Below the pieces are notes generated by a model. That model searched no databases. It was given only the letters and a program-made list of their open reading frames with translations, and was not told where the DNA came from. From positions 405,130-469,129 of the forward strand of contig JADFUC010001025.1 in assembly GCA_019722365.1 (NCBI GenBank): 64,000 nt of DNA. Reading direction: 5' to 3'. The DNA is from Lithospermum erythrorhizon. Its lineage: Eukaryota > Streptophyta > Magnoliopsida > Boraginales > Boraginaceae. Position numbers and translations under genes: made by a program. How positions within the stretch are numbered: position 1 is the first letter of the stretch; each line of letters opens with the position of its first letter. This document shows positions 25,665-37,099 of this stretch, piece after piece.

Positions 25665-25985
25665 ATGTCTAGTAAGAACTTCGTTGATTTTGTGAGAAAA
25701 TAACGATTCGCTCGTCGAGACGATTACATCTTCATAGATTTCTCGAGAAATTTTCTTCACAGTTTGTTATAGCGTCTATAACGGCTTCCGGTTTAGGTGG
25801 ACAACCGGGCAAATAAACTTCCACGGGGAATTAGTTTATCGACCCCCGAGCAGTGGTATAAGAATCAATACTAAACATCCCCCACGTAATTATGCATGCT
25901 CCCGTAGAAATAACATATGTTGGTTCGGTATTTGTTCATATAATCTCGCTGAAGAAGGGGCCATTTTGTTAGTTACCGTCGGCCG
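25665..25985 (-). pseudogene. ndhK: Plastid-derived ndhK fragment (NUPT)
   Basis: The minus strand reads, with one stop and small frame changes, '[18 protein letters not shown]', 'YVISTGAC', '[16 protein letters not shown]', '[20 protein letters not shown]' then 'ITN', 'SREIYED' and 'RANRYFLTKSTKF'. This is the C-terminal half of the plastid NDH subunit K, including the 'PGCPPKPEA' motif. It is broken and sits inside a retrotransposon, so it is a transferred plastid fragment, not a working gene. Transfer may have gone through mitochondrial DNA; the sequence does not tell. Confidence 0.88.
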
Positions 25986-26462
25986 GGGACTACGAGTGTA
26001 ATAGGAGCGTCCATCGACAAAGGGATGCATACTAGATGATCATTTCATGGCTATTGAGAATGAATTAAATCGGATGGATATCGAAGGGTTACTGTTCTTT
26101 ATCGCCCATTGTATAATATCCATTGAATTCTATTGAAATGCATTTTTTAGTTTTTAAGTTTTACGTTTTAAATCGTTCACGAGGTGAGGCTTATAAGAAG
26201 ATTTTATTTTGATGAACTTGCCGGTTAATCCACGAAGTAACAAACAATGAAAATTCAAAAACCTGCTACTTAGCAAATCCAAAAGAATGTGTAGATCTGT
26301 TCCGCCCAAAATGGGAATAGTGCGAGATTGTAGACTTATAATCGATGATCGAGTTGATTCATGATTATAAGTTCATTCCATTTGAACTTCAATTGAATCG
26401 AAAAAGACATTCTCGGGATAATTCAAATCGAAGCAATTGGATGTCAGCTAGGCCCATATAAC

Positions 26463-26578
26463 GAGAATGTTCTTGTAAATTATGGCCATGCGGGTATATA
26501 AGCGGTGATCTAATCCAGGAGTTAATCGTACTTTGGCAACTTCACGTCGCGAGTTTGGTTTTTGGGGGGTGATAGTGG
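26463..26578 (-). pseudogene. rps12: Plastid-derived rps12 exon 2 fragment (NUPT)
   Basis: The minus strand gives '[19 protein letters not shown]' and, after a frameshift, DNA closely matching plastid rps12 ('GCTTATATACCCG', 'GGCCATAATTTACAAGAA'). It starts right after 'caacttttcc', where exon 2 would begin. The wording is closer to plastid than to mitochondrial rps12 as I recall them. It lies about 480 bp from the ndhK piece, although the two genes are far apart in a normal plastome. Confidence 0.75.
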
Positions 26579-29399
26579 AAAAGTTGAAAGATAAGTCGCC
26601 CACTTCTTGCCCATTTCTAATAACCGTACTAATAAAGGTCCTCGTACTTCTTATATTCTAAATCGACATATATAGTATTCCAAAACTAGCCGGTTAAGAG
26701 CTGTCAGTCTCCGGGTCCCAAATAACTCAATTTTCTTAATCGTTTTTATTGAGTTGGTTGTAACTGCTGTAAGGCTTTTGAGCATTTCAAAAGCTTCGTT
26801 AACATGCTTCAGTGAATGCTGCAACATATCTTGTGGTCGTTAGTGAAAGTGATGAAGTATGAGTAACCTCGCCAGCCCGAGTATTCATTGGTCCCTGGCG
26901 CATCGGTATGTATGATGCCCTATAAATCTATTGCCACTACCGGCTGGTCCGGTGGTGGATTTGGTTATTTTGCACATGACATGATTCCGTTGATCGTATG
27001 GTTCAAAACCGGATGATGTCAAATTCCATCAACATGTAATTTCTTAATGCGTTTAGCACTTATGTGACGAAGTCGTAATGCCCACAGATATGAGAGTTAA
27101 AGTCGTGGAAGCTTATTATGTTGTAGGTCTCGATATTTGTATCAATACATAGAGACCATTCTGACAGATGTCGTACCATAAGCGAAATGATGTTTACGCT
27201 CAAAGGAGGTGCGTTGTAAACATTGTTTTAGTTTAAGTACCGTTACGTGTTGGCAAACTTAAGTAAGCGATCTGCAGCCGATAGCGCATGAAATTTTGCT
27301 CCATTGTACGCCTGGTCTATCTGCGTCTCGTACTGCCTTTCTTGATACGGAGATCACACACATTTTTACAAATGTGAGTGCCACATCCGGTGTCTAGCAC
27401 CCGTGTCGAAATGGAAGAATCTAGCGATTCAACATAAATATATGTGACTTGAGTGGTAGTCGTACTAAATACAAATACATATAATTTCATTTCCCGTTCC
27501 ATGATCGTTAAATATCGTTAGAGCGGATGAAGTGCCATGCATGCGTTTCTCCAAAGTGGGCCAGTGTTTTAGAGTTATTATTCATAGGGGCTAATTGACT
27601 ATAACAGAAGATATGTAAAATAATATAGCCGTAATTATTCATGTCATAATAAGTAATTCTAAAAATCGTATAAAAGAATTAATGTTGTCTTTCTGATCCC
27701 TTATTAGAAATATGCGAGATCTACGGTGAGGAATTGAGCGACAACACGCATACATTTCAGCTTCGCAATCACATAAGTAGGTGCACCGTCACCCAATCAT
27801 ATTGCTCGTTATTAGCTGGCATCCTTTAAGTTAAATGCTTAGACTCACATGGTGACCTCTTTTGTCGGCGGGCTGAGAGTACGATCAATTAGAAATCACC
27901 GTTTGTGTAATTTTGCCGATAAGAGTCGGGTTGGATGTTTTCTTAAGTCGTGCACACTTTGAGGCGTTTAAACACCCGTTGGAAGAGCCTTAAGTAGATA
28001 GATACACTTGACCCGATGGTGTATGCATGGAGACTTCGAATCCCGACTTTAGAGTTAGTATGTGATACTATTTAATTTATGGTGAGATTAGTTATATGTT
28101 ATGAAGTCTTGTAATTAAGTTAAACATATATATACACACAAACAGGTTCGCCATATAACATAAATTACAAGCATAAAATAACACTAATAAAGACTAGTCT
28201 TGTAATTGTAAAATCTAGACTATTTCTAAACTATGCTAGTCTACTAATGATCTTTATAAATACATCGACTCATACAGGTGGGTCTCCAATTTTCAGGTAT
28301 TATATTTACATTAAACAATAATAAATTAAATATCTCATTCGTCATAGACAAATTGTCAGTATTTCTCAAAAACCACATCTAAGTCATATCCTTTAATCTC
28401 GGCTAACATCGTTATCAAATTATGTATATAAATGCGTTCTAAAAGGTATCAATAATAGTTTTAAAGGCCTGAGAAATAATCTTACTAAATACATGTCGTT
28501 GTATATTAAATCATATAAAATATACAATTTAATTACATAAGTGCAAAATATTCACTTAAACTATTTTAAGTATTTTAATAATTAATATTAAATAATAAGT
28601 ATTTCTAAAATACTAGTTATTTAATTTACACTTTAATAAATTTAATTTAGAATTATATGTTATTAAAAGCACAAATTATCCAAATAATAAGTTTCCTAAT
28701 TTAATTAAATCAGGTAATTATTAAATATAATCAGGCAGATTAATTAATTAATAGTCTATATTTTAATTCCAATATCATATATTAATTAAAAATAACATCT
28801 AATCAAATTAGAAGCTATTAGTAGTTAAATTAAATTAATTTTCAAATTGAAATTAATTTAAAAATAAGTTTAGTATATCAGAAATATTAATTTGAGCAAA
28901 ATAAGATTTAAAACAATTTAAAACGAGCTACCCAAATTGTCCAAACTATTGGCCCAAATAGCAGCTGGTAATTAAGCCGAATACCCGAGCAGATTTGCTT
29001 GCTTAGGCTGGGCCTAGGCATTGGCAAGCGAACCGGACGGTGGGTGACCAGGCTTAGCCCATGGCGGTTCGGGTCGATCCGAGCCCCGAGAGAGAGGCCC
29101 ACGAGCCCACCCGAGTCCGTTTATAAGCGAGTTGGATAGGGGCAGGAGTTTAGCCAGCGGGCCGGTTCAGAGCCGCGAGCCCGGTAATGCGTTACCCGCG
29201 GCATGAGACGTGGTAGGTTTAATCAGGACATGGTCTAAATATGAAATTAGCGTGGTAATATTTACTAAGGCGTGGTAGCGTTTAAAAGTCATGGAATACG
29301 TCTAGGAATTAGCGTGGTAGCGTTAATATAGCGTTACAGCGTTTAACGAGAATACAAGCGAGAATGCGATTTTGGCAACCAGCACCTAAGCCGGGAAGT

Positions 29400-30985
29400 C
29401 GGCGATAGAAACAACATGACATAAAATTGCAAACCACTTAAATACTAAATTGTTCCAAATACTAAATTGCAAACCATAAATACTAAATTGTTCGAACACG
29501 ATACGACATAAAATAAAATAAACCATAATTGTTTCAAAGTACATAACAACATAAAACCAAAACACATTCCTTCATGTGTTCTTGAATCGTCAGCGGTGGC
29601 GGCGGTGGTGAGTGGTCGTGGATATCCTGCATGCATCAACACCGTATCGCCACACTGGCAGCGGTAGGTGATCGATCATCAGACCACGCCTATTGATATT
29701 GCCTCGTACCCGCAATCTCGGTAAACATTTTGCTAAATGCCGGTGTTTAGCATCTCGACAAAAGCTCGTCCGGATGTTCCATAGGAGGCCACAACTTCGA
29801 TGCGAAATCGGGGTTGTGGATAGAGTAGTGGCTCCCGTTGCTGGTGTCCCGTCCTAATGGCGGCATTGGGGGTGGACACTTGTTAAACTTCCATCCTCCC
29901 TACAGAGCTCAAATTGCTCGAAAACTTCCCATAGAGCCTTGACACACCTCCCGCGTATCTGACCCACAGGCGAGCAACGGCGTTTCGATCATACTTTTCG
30001 CTTATATTGTACTGTTGTTGACGCTTCTTACGTAATGGGAACATTTTGGACAACGACATATAGGAGATGATCGTGCCATATTGATGCGGGAGTTTATTCT
30101 TTTGGTAGCTCATATGTTATCATCGTATGCGGTAAATTAACAAAACCCGCTAACAAGAGCCCGTGACAAAAGCATGTATAAAAGTAGCTCAGAGCCTTGT
30201 TAATTAGGCCAAGGACCACAGGCGGCAGCTTCCAAGCAATGCTGAAGGTTCAAATTACTCGCTATATGAGATTTTCTTAGCCTACGACCATTGTTAAGAA
30301 TATACGCAATCCTCCCCAGTCAACGGATACTTTTTGCACCGCCCCTCTTTCTCTACGTAATCATAGTATCGCGCCACTGTGCAATGCTCTGGCCCAAATC
30401 TTGTTCAAAGTAAAACTACCACGGACACCATTAACATTATAATGAGCAACCCGTACCCCGAATCAATTAACAACCTTAAGCGAATTATGAAATTGATCGA
30501 CTATGTGGGTACGATACTAACAAAAAGTTGCAATTATATCAAGTTTGGTATTTGATAATAAGTCAAAAAAATATTACAGATTACCTCATAATTTCCCGCT
30601 TGATCAACGTACAATCCAGCTCTTACATTTTGGGGTTTATAACGTATAAGCCCCTTCATTATTGCCATTGGACTCGGACTTTCGGACGGTAGTGGTGATG
30701 GTGACGGTGGAGGGTTGTTCGGTTTCTCTCGTTCCCAATTGCAACCTGTAGTCTTGAACTTTTTCTTTTCCTCTTTGAACTCTTCTTGGTCCCATTTTTT
30801 AAAATTGAAGCAATTGGGTCATAATTGAATGTGGTTATTGATACTAATTTGGACAAATTGAGTAATTGAATATGTTAGATATAATAGTTGGAGGAGATTT
30901 GAGGATTGAGAGATTTTTGGTTTTGGAAGTTTGTAATTTAGAAATTGTGTTATGAATTCATAGCTTGGAACCTAATGAGGTGATG
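29400..30985. other. Unassigned stretch inside the second hAT
   Basis: Contains small minus-strand open frames (30113-29883 and 30856-30659, the latter rich in Lys, Arg and His). I cannot match them to a family. They may be the transposase end of another decayed DNA transposon. Confidence 0.3.
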
Positions 30986-31665
30986 CAGCCTAATTAAATG
31001 TGCAGCAATTTAACGTGTACCACGTTTATTCTGAGAAATTATTTTTGTGCTTTAAACGTTACAACGTTTAAATTAGGCGGGGTAACGTTTAGTATAAAAA
31101 TTGACCGAGAATACTGACTTCGTTTTGAGTGGTGCTTAAACGTGTACATGCGTAATTAGCGATGCTACGTTTATTACAGAACGATTTTTTTGATTTAGCG
31201 TCCCAGCGTTTCAATAAGGCGGGGAGAGTAGCGTTTAGGGAAAAAATAGTCGAGAATGCAACTTCGGTTTGAGTGTCAATTAAGCGATGTCTGCGCCCTA
31301 ATTAAACGTGTACACGTTTATTACAGAACAACAATTTTTTGCTGCGTCCCAGCGTTCAAATAGCGTGTACACGTTTGTTACAAAAATATTAAAGATAAAC
31401 AACTTTAACTTCATAGAATAAATGATAATTTTATTATTATTAAGCCGTACACAGTTTATACTCGTGCGGGCCAGGAGTTTACATGGTCATTACAAATACG
31501 TCTAAATTACAACTCATCGAAGTCTAATTCATCACCCGAAGAAACATCTTGATCATCTTGATCGGCATCCGCACCGCCCTCTTCATTAGAATGTCTTCTT
31601 CAACATCACTAAGGTCATCGAACATGTCTTCCTTATCATTTTTTCGTCATGGATCAACATCTTGC

Positions 31666-33483
31666 TTAGTTGGTCGTGACCGTCCGATCCTTGATTCTTA
31701 CACAAACCCGATTGCCGAGCTTGTTGGCCTTGAGCGTCTTTGAGTATTGAGCCGCCATGCTAAATGCCCGATTCACTATTGTAGACATTGAGCAACCCGA
31801 TACCTCCCTTGCCATCTTGGATAAAATCGGAATGTCTTTGCCTTCATAGACCACCGTTTTAAAAAGATCGAAAGGGTTGTCTTTATTGTATTGATTCGTC
31901 AAAAACCGTTTTCAAATATTGAGTTAATTAAATTTAACCGATTCGGATGATGAGGATGCGGTAGAACCATGTTAGGACTCCAATGCATTCTTAAGGTGAT
32001 TGTGTTGACTTCTAATTTTTTTACTCTTTGTGCGGAGTATTGCAGGCGTACCAAGCGATGGTGTAGATCGCTAGGAGACTAAGTTGATGTTTAACCTTAA
32101 ACTTATTATACGTCGTATATAAATAAGTTTCAATTTCATCACAATATTTGTTATATAATTTTCAAGTACTTCATTATGTGGTGGAGTAAGCTTTATAAAA
32201 CTCCCCGACAATGATCTTAAACTTACCAAGTTGAATATGAGGATCCAAATGGCACCAATCGCGTATGCGTAAGGGTAAGGATGAAAAATACTTTAAAAAC
32301 ATCTTCCATATTCGAACCATCGCTAACAACATATTCATTTCTATGGTATCCATATGCATTCTGAATTAACTACACATTCGAGAGCTAAATGAATATTAGG
32401 GTATATTGACTAGAAAAAACTTTGTATAATCTTTAAACGGGGCTAAAAATCTTAACAATTCATAGCAATATTCCAATTTTCATATTATTTAATGAGAGTC
32501 TAATATGGTCGTTAAAGACATACATGGAATAAAATTTAGAAACTTCTTCTTTATAAACATATGCACGTACTAGGAGATCATAAGTAGAATTCCATCTAGT
32601 ATCAACATCCATGATTAATTTTTTAAACTTTTTCGATCCATCTTCAACTATATTTTTATATGCATGTTTTCTTACCGCTCCTTCTGTGATAATCAAATGC
32701 ACAACCTTTCTAAAAAGTTGAATAAATTCATCATAAACAACCTTAATTCCATCATTTAGCAATAGTGAAGTCGCTTGACATAAACATGAAAGAGTTCATT
32801 ATAATCCGGTTTACGTTCCATTTAAGTGTGTCAATAGCTACATTGTTTGCCGATGCGTTATCAAAGGAAATAAAGCAATTTTATTCAAAAATTATATTCT
32901 TGAGCACATTTAACAATACCTTCGGAGATTTATGCGTTGCTATGTTTAGCAATTGGCTTGAAAATATATAATTCTTCTTTGTAAAAGCCAATCATGTCGA
33001 TCGATGACGTAACACACGTTATATCAAAATCATCGAGCAGCGCGTTATCGCTCGTCAAACAAACTTTCCCGAGGCAAAGTATTCATAAATGCTACCTACC
33101 AGTTCTTTTTGATCTTTAAAATATTTGAAGCGATACTCATAGAGCGGGGGATCTGATGAGCTCGATGATTCCCAATAGCCTTTGAATCACGATGAATAAA
33201 AGCGCCATCAATAAAAAATTTAAAAGGCAAATTCTGCCAATTACATATTTCATTGAGTCCATTTTATAAAAAAAACTCATTAAAACTAAAACTTCAAAGG
33301 TTTGAGTATTATTGTTGCTTGCACACCCCCATATTTCTTATCCTTAGTTATTTGATGTTTGTTATTTAAATGTCCCAAATGACCGGTTCCACCTTGCTCC
33401 GTTTTCCATACTAATTCCATCTTACAATATGCACAAATTGCCTTTTGTTTCACACGATCGCCATCAAAGTGGTTCAAACCCAT
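31666..33483 (-). pseudogene. hAT transposase remnant (BED finger to dimerisation domain)
   Basis: In order on the minus strand: a BED-type zinc finger 'AICAYCKMEL...GTGHLGHLNNKH' (33483-33286; C-x2-C and H-x4-H kept); 'MDVDTRWNSTYDLLVRAYVY' (within 32762-32460), the hAT RW-NSTY motif; a linker with 'LLAMVRIWKMFLKYF' (32359-32174); and a degraded C-terminal 'IPILSKMAREVSGCSMSTIV' then 'RAFSM' (31902-31666). Frames are broken between the pieces. Confidence 0.8.
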
Positions 33484-35091
33484 GAACTTTTTTTCTCGTG
33501 TACTGCATTATTAACTAGGTGAAATTAATTACGGGTAGGGACTCCGTAAGTCACGTCATCTTTCTAAATTAACAAGGTTATTTCCAAATTAGCTAATTGG
33601 TGGTTTAGGGGCCATTATAAAATGTAAAATAACGAGCATAGCAAATAATATGAGTTAAAGATAGAAGGCGAATCCGGAGCAAGGCAAGCTTTCAAGATCG
33701 TGAGATTAAAGCCAGAGCCAATTGAAATATACCACCAATTGCTTTTGATATGATCAAAATACATATGATTATAAAAAATTATTAGTATCAAGAATGCTTA
33801 TGAATATAAAAGAATTGCTTTGATTGTGTTTAATTCTTTAGGATTTGTGAAATGAAGTTTGTGGTCACTCGCATTTATAGGGCTAATAATGGTGAATGTC
33901 AAGAATCTGCCGAGGAATAAGCGTTACCACGTCGGTATAAGCGTGGTAGCGATTGAGTGACAACGGATATAAAACTAGCGTTTAGAATAGATGTTACCAC
34001 GTTTGATGGGGCATTGGTAATGTTTATTAATACTGCCCGTTATCTTTACCAGCGTTCGAAAATATGGCCAGATTTGAGATCCAAGCGTTGCAGCGTTTGT
34101 CGGGCGATAACGTTTATTAAATGAAATAGCGTTGTAATGGCAAGCGTTCCAAAATAGATGTTGGTAATTAACGTCGTAACGTCTAATAAGACATTGCAAC
34201 GTTTGTTATAGAAACGCCGAAGCGTTACCCGCTTTTATGTGACCGCGTTCTGCGTTTATTCACATTATCTTAATTTAACATCTGCGCGTGTTGGCGTGGT
34301 AAAATGCAAGAAGATGACGTTCTGCTTGTTAAAGCCCTCGGGACACGGGCTTGAAGCGGACACGGACAGTGTCAGTTTAGCGGGCCTGAGCCGGTAAGCA
34401 GAGACGCCGAACCCGGGCCGGGGCCGTTGATTGGCTCATACGAACCGGGCGGCCCGTGACCCCTTGACACGTCTAGCTCTACCAAAATCAAAACAGCCAG
34501 AAACCAGTGGGCTGGCCTGATTGATATCTCGGCCCACAGACCATAGCCGAAATGGTTATAGTCCAGGAACCAAGAGAATATTCTTATTTTGAATGGATTC
34601 GAAATTTTGCTCCATTTCTCATAAAATTCATAAAATCAAAATATTTTGGTTAACTAAATTAACTATTTTAAAATTATTAACAATTAATTGGTTTAATTAT
34701 TTAATCCTTCTATAATTTGAATTAAAAATTATCTAATTGTAATTCTAACACATAAAATTAATATTCAACAATACATAAGCGATTTCATACGTTTGATTAT
34801 GTAATTACAATTTAATGATTTCAATGTTGAGTTTTACGGATTAAAATAAATTCTGGCAAGTAGCAGGATTCTACAAATATAATAAAAGCATCTGAAGTCA
34901 TGTGAAACTTTCTTTGGGATTCTGACGGAATATATTTGAGGAGAGTCGAACGATGGCGTAGATTGTGCAGAATAGTCATTATATTAAACGATAATGAGCG
35001 AATCCCTCAGGTGAGATTCACGAGGCTCTTTAAAATGACAAATTGTATTAAAGTTTGGGCGAGAAAAATCAGTAGAGATTTTTCTAACCTC

Positions 35092-35764
35092 TGATCGACT
35101 AGAATGAAGAAAAAAGGGGGCGAAGTGCCAGCTTGAAAGTTGGAAGGAGGTAGTACCAGTGATTCATGAAAATGCATGGCGTGTTATAGGCACAAAAATC
35201 CTACTTTTAGGCATTTTGAGTTGTGGTAAGCTTCTTCGCCTCTTAAAAGACGTTATATCTTAGATTTTTAAAGTAGCTTACATATAACTTTCTCCATATA
35301 ATTAGGCCAAAATAAGGTTGAAGTATTCTAAAGTCTTTATCCCAGCAACATCGCAAAATAAACTTGTGTAAAATTGGTAGGTAGGAGATATTGATAATGA
35401 TTGTAAAAAAGAAGATTAGGAACCTATCAATTCCTTATTATAGTCGAGGCAGGTGAGGAAATTCCAACAATTGAAATTTGTACGTCATGTGTTATATTTA
35501 AGCGTGAAAGTTATAATCGTATTATAGTTAGTTTAGTTGTTGTGTGTGGCCTTACTTCGATTGAAATTAGCAATATATTAATTTATGTTTAACGAACATC
35601 TTGTTAATATATAGATTATGAAGATACAGTAAGCTGTCACAAGTGTCGAGTTAATCACAATATATTAGTTGTCAAACAGTCATTATCTCTGCTTTATTCT
35701 TATTTAAATGTAATAATCGGTTCTGTAATCTGGTGAGTCAGCGTACATATTATGAGATATAACA
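35092..35764 (-). repeat. LTR of copia A (right copy, 5' LTR)
   Basis: Starts TGATCGACTAGAATGAAG and ends ATATAACA; diverged partner of 20401-21104. On the minus strand it starts TGTTATATC and ends GATCA, the canonical TG...CA. No classical tRNA-Met primer site (TGGTATCAGAGC) follows it. Confidence 0.85.
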
Positions 35765-36643
35765 CTCTCATATTTAAACAACTGAAACCACACATACGCA
35801 CACTAGAAGGAGTGGTCATTCCATCCTTCACTGTCATAACGCTGAAGTTGATCAAATTCACAATAACAACCAACACCAAAATCAAAACATCTACACAGAC
35901 TTTGATACTCCCTTTTGCGACCCTAGTAATAGAGCATTTCCAAACACTGACGTCTACAAAAACACCACCATACACCTCTTCGATCCTCTTGATGGCACTG
36001 ATGAGGATAATCTCTCGGAACACACCCCTGAGCGTGCTGATACTAACCACCCCACATCCCCACTCTTAACAGTCCCCATGCTCTCCAACACCTCCTATAC
36101 ATAGGGACTCCATCTCATCCCCATCAAACTCCAAGCAAGTTGTCCCTATCCTGGATATCCAATCTACCCCAACATGCTCACCTGACATTACCCCTATAAT
36201 AAATGCCCAAAATAACCAACCTAATCGAAACCACAACCCTCAAAGAACCCAACAACTCTTTATCCAAAACATACAACACCACATTCCCAGAAGGTTTCCT
36301 CCCGCTTAATTTGTACAGCTATACCTACACGTGGCCTCAATACACTTTAGGAACCCTATCATTAAAATGCAGCTCCATTAGAGTCCCCTCCCCCGCCCAG
36401 ATAATCCCAAACCTAACAATACAACCTCACCTTAACCCCCTTTCATCTGACTCCTTAGTTGATTTCTATATCCTATCCCTCCAACCAGACTTAACAGAAG
36501 AAGAAATGGACCTGCTCCTTGAAGAACAAACTACCATTAATGTCCAAAGATCGCTAGCTGAACATGACCCCTTCCCCTCCTCGAATGATGTCAATCACAC
36601 TAATGATAATAATATGATTGGAATTCGATTCTATGAGGACTAG
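35765..36643 (+). pseudogene. LINE ORF1 remnant, 3' part (resumes after copia A)
   Basis: Just after the right LTR, the plus strand has 'RRSGHSILHCHNAEVDQ', the second half of a CCHC zinc knuckle (G-H-x4-C). An Asn/Gln-rich linker follows ('IHNNNQHQNQNIYTD'), then an acidic stretch ('HLFDPLDGTDEDNLSEH') to a stop at about 36103. A further open frame of 146 codons (36203-36643) may be the ORF1 tail. Knuckle after DUF4283 is the normal ORF1 order in plant LINEs, so this and 20085-20400 are probably one split gene. The first two Cys of the knuckle are not preserved. Confidence 0.55.
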
Positions 36644-36955
36644 ATGCAACTGAAATATTATCTGAGAACCAACCGTAGGGAATCTGGGGACTCTTATCTG
36701 GAAAAGCTTCTCAACAGGGTGAGTTTTAAAAGTGAATGGCAGTGACGGTCTTAGTCTCTTCAACTTTTCCTCCGGGAGGATCTCTCCTTGTGACTCGAAT
36801 GCTTCGTCAGAGGAAACCAATTGGCTCTCAGTTGCTTCAGATTTCAATCCACTCTTTTATGCAGGATTCATCATGTGTAAATGCCATGCTCATATATGTA
36901 TGCGTATTGTTTGCATACTGTCAAAAAGTGGAGCAGGGAGATTGAAGGTAAAACC
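36644..36955 (+). other. Unassigned strip between LINE ORF1 and copia B
   Basis: Overlapping open frames in two phases (about 36732-36955) with no motif I can name. By position it could be the beginning of LINE ORF2, but no endonuclease motif is visible. Confidence 0.3.
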
Positions 36956-37090
36956 TGAAGAATTTGTAGAATCATAACATTAGCGTATTTATAATCAATC
37001 AATTCATTGGATACATAGGTTTGGATTAAGCGTTTAATTTATCTTTGAATAATCTAACAAGCAATCTTTAGAATGAGGCCAAATATGACA
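36956..37090 (-). repeat. LTR of copia B (left copy, 3' LTR)
   Basis: Shares 'caattcattggatacat', 'tatctttgaataatctaac', 'aagcaatcttta' and 'aaatatgaca' with 41443-41600. It is short for a plant LTR. Confidence 0.75.
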
Positions 37091-37099
37091 TGAGTAATA

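Larger units (their letters stand above)
22960..27502 (-). pseudogene. Copia A pol remnant: protease, integrase and reverse transcriptase
   Basis: Motifs on the minus strand in order: protease 'VLDTGCGTHIC' (about 27395); pre-integrase 'KSTTGPAGSGNRFIG' (about 26980-26930); integrase 'RGYSYFITFTNDH' (about 26868-26827); then, after an insertion, 'RLKECGIISQL' (about 24220) and 'LGYALEIAMHILHKCPTKS' with 'PHEMRFGE' (24146-23946); the post-integrase linker (23738-23526, 'VQLNPRGNRDRTTET'); and reverse transcriptase 'LHFIVLYVDDIM' with the catalytic YVDD (about 22996-22982). Frames are broken throughout, so the element cannot move by itself. RNase H should lie at 22.4-21.2 kb but I could not identify it. 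Gag (27.5-29 kb) is not recognisable. Confidence 0.8.
29200..34300. repeat. Three clusters of GCGTGGTA / AACGTTTA-like motifs in the second hAT
   Basis: Variants of 'agcgtggtag', 'gcgttaccacg' and 'cgtttaa/ttaaacg' recur densely at about 29206-29370, 30990-31390 and 33900-34250, on both strands. hAT transposases bind short repeated motifs near their ends. Two clusters are subterminal and fit that; the middle cluster could mark the end of a further nested element between about 29.4 and 31.4 kb. Confidence 0.55.
29130..34476 (-). mobile_element. Second hAT element nested in copia A (boundaries approximate)
   Basis: A hAT transposase remnant occupies 31666-33483. GC-rich ends typical of hAT/Ac-like elements occur at about 29136 ('TAGGGGCAGGAGTTTAGCC', then 'GCGGGCCGGTT') and at about 34476 ('CGGGCGGCCCGTGACCCC', 'TTGACACGTCTA'). 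I could not find a matching 8-bp duplication for these ends, so the limits may be wrong by hundreds of bases or the ends may have decayed. Confidence 0.6.
20401..35764 (-). mobile_element. Ty1/copia element 'copia A', 15.4 kb including nested insertions
   Basis: Bounded by two related LTRs (20401-21104 and 35092-35764), with CTCT on both outer sides as a likely short target duplication (ACTCT/CTCTC offset). Protease, integrase and reverse transcriptase motifs run right to left, so the element is on the minus strand. Its native length must have been well under 15 kb: a hAT element (about 29.1-34.5 kb) and an insert of about 2.4 kb with plastid DNA (about 24.33-26.74 kb) lie within it. The element interrupts a LINE ORF1. 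Confidence 0.82.

Noticed and set aside
25665..26578. A nuclear-encoded NDH or ribosomal protein gene
   Set aside because: Stops, frameshifts, no transit peptide and a location inside a retrotransposon integrase show an inert organelle-DNA insert.
20401..35764. An intact, very long (15-kb) retrotransposon family
   Set aside because: The length is explained by at least two later insertions, and all pol frames are broken.
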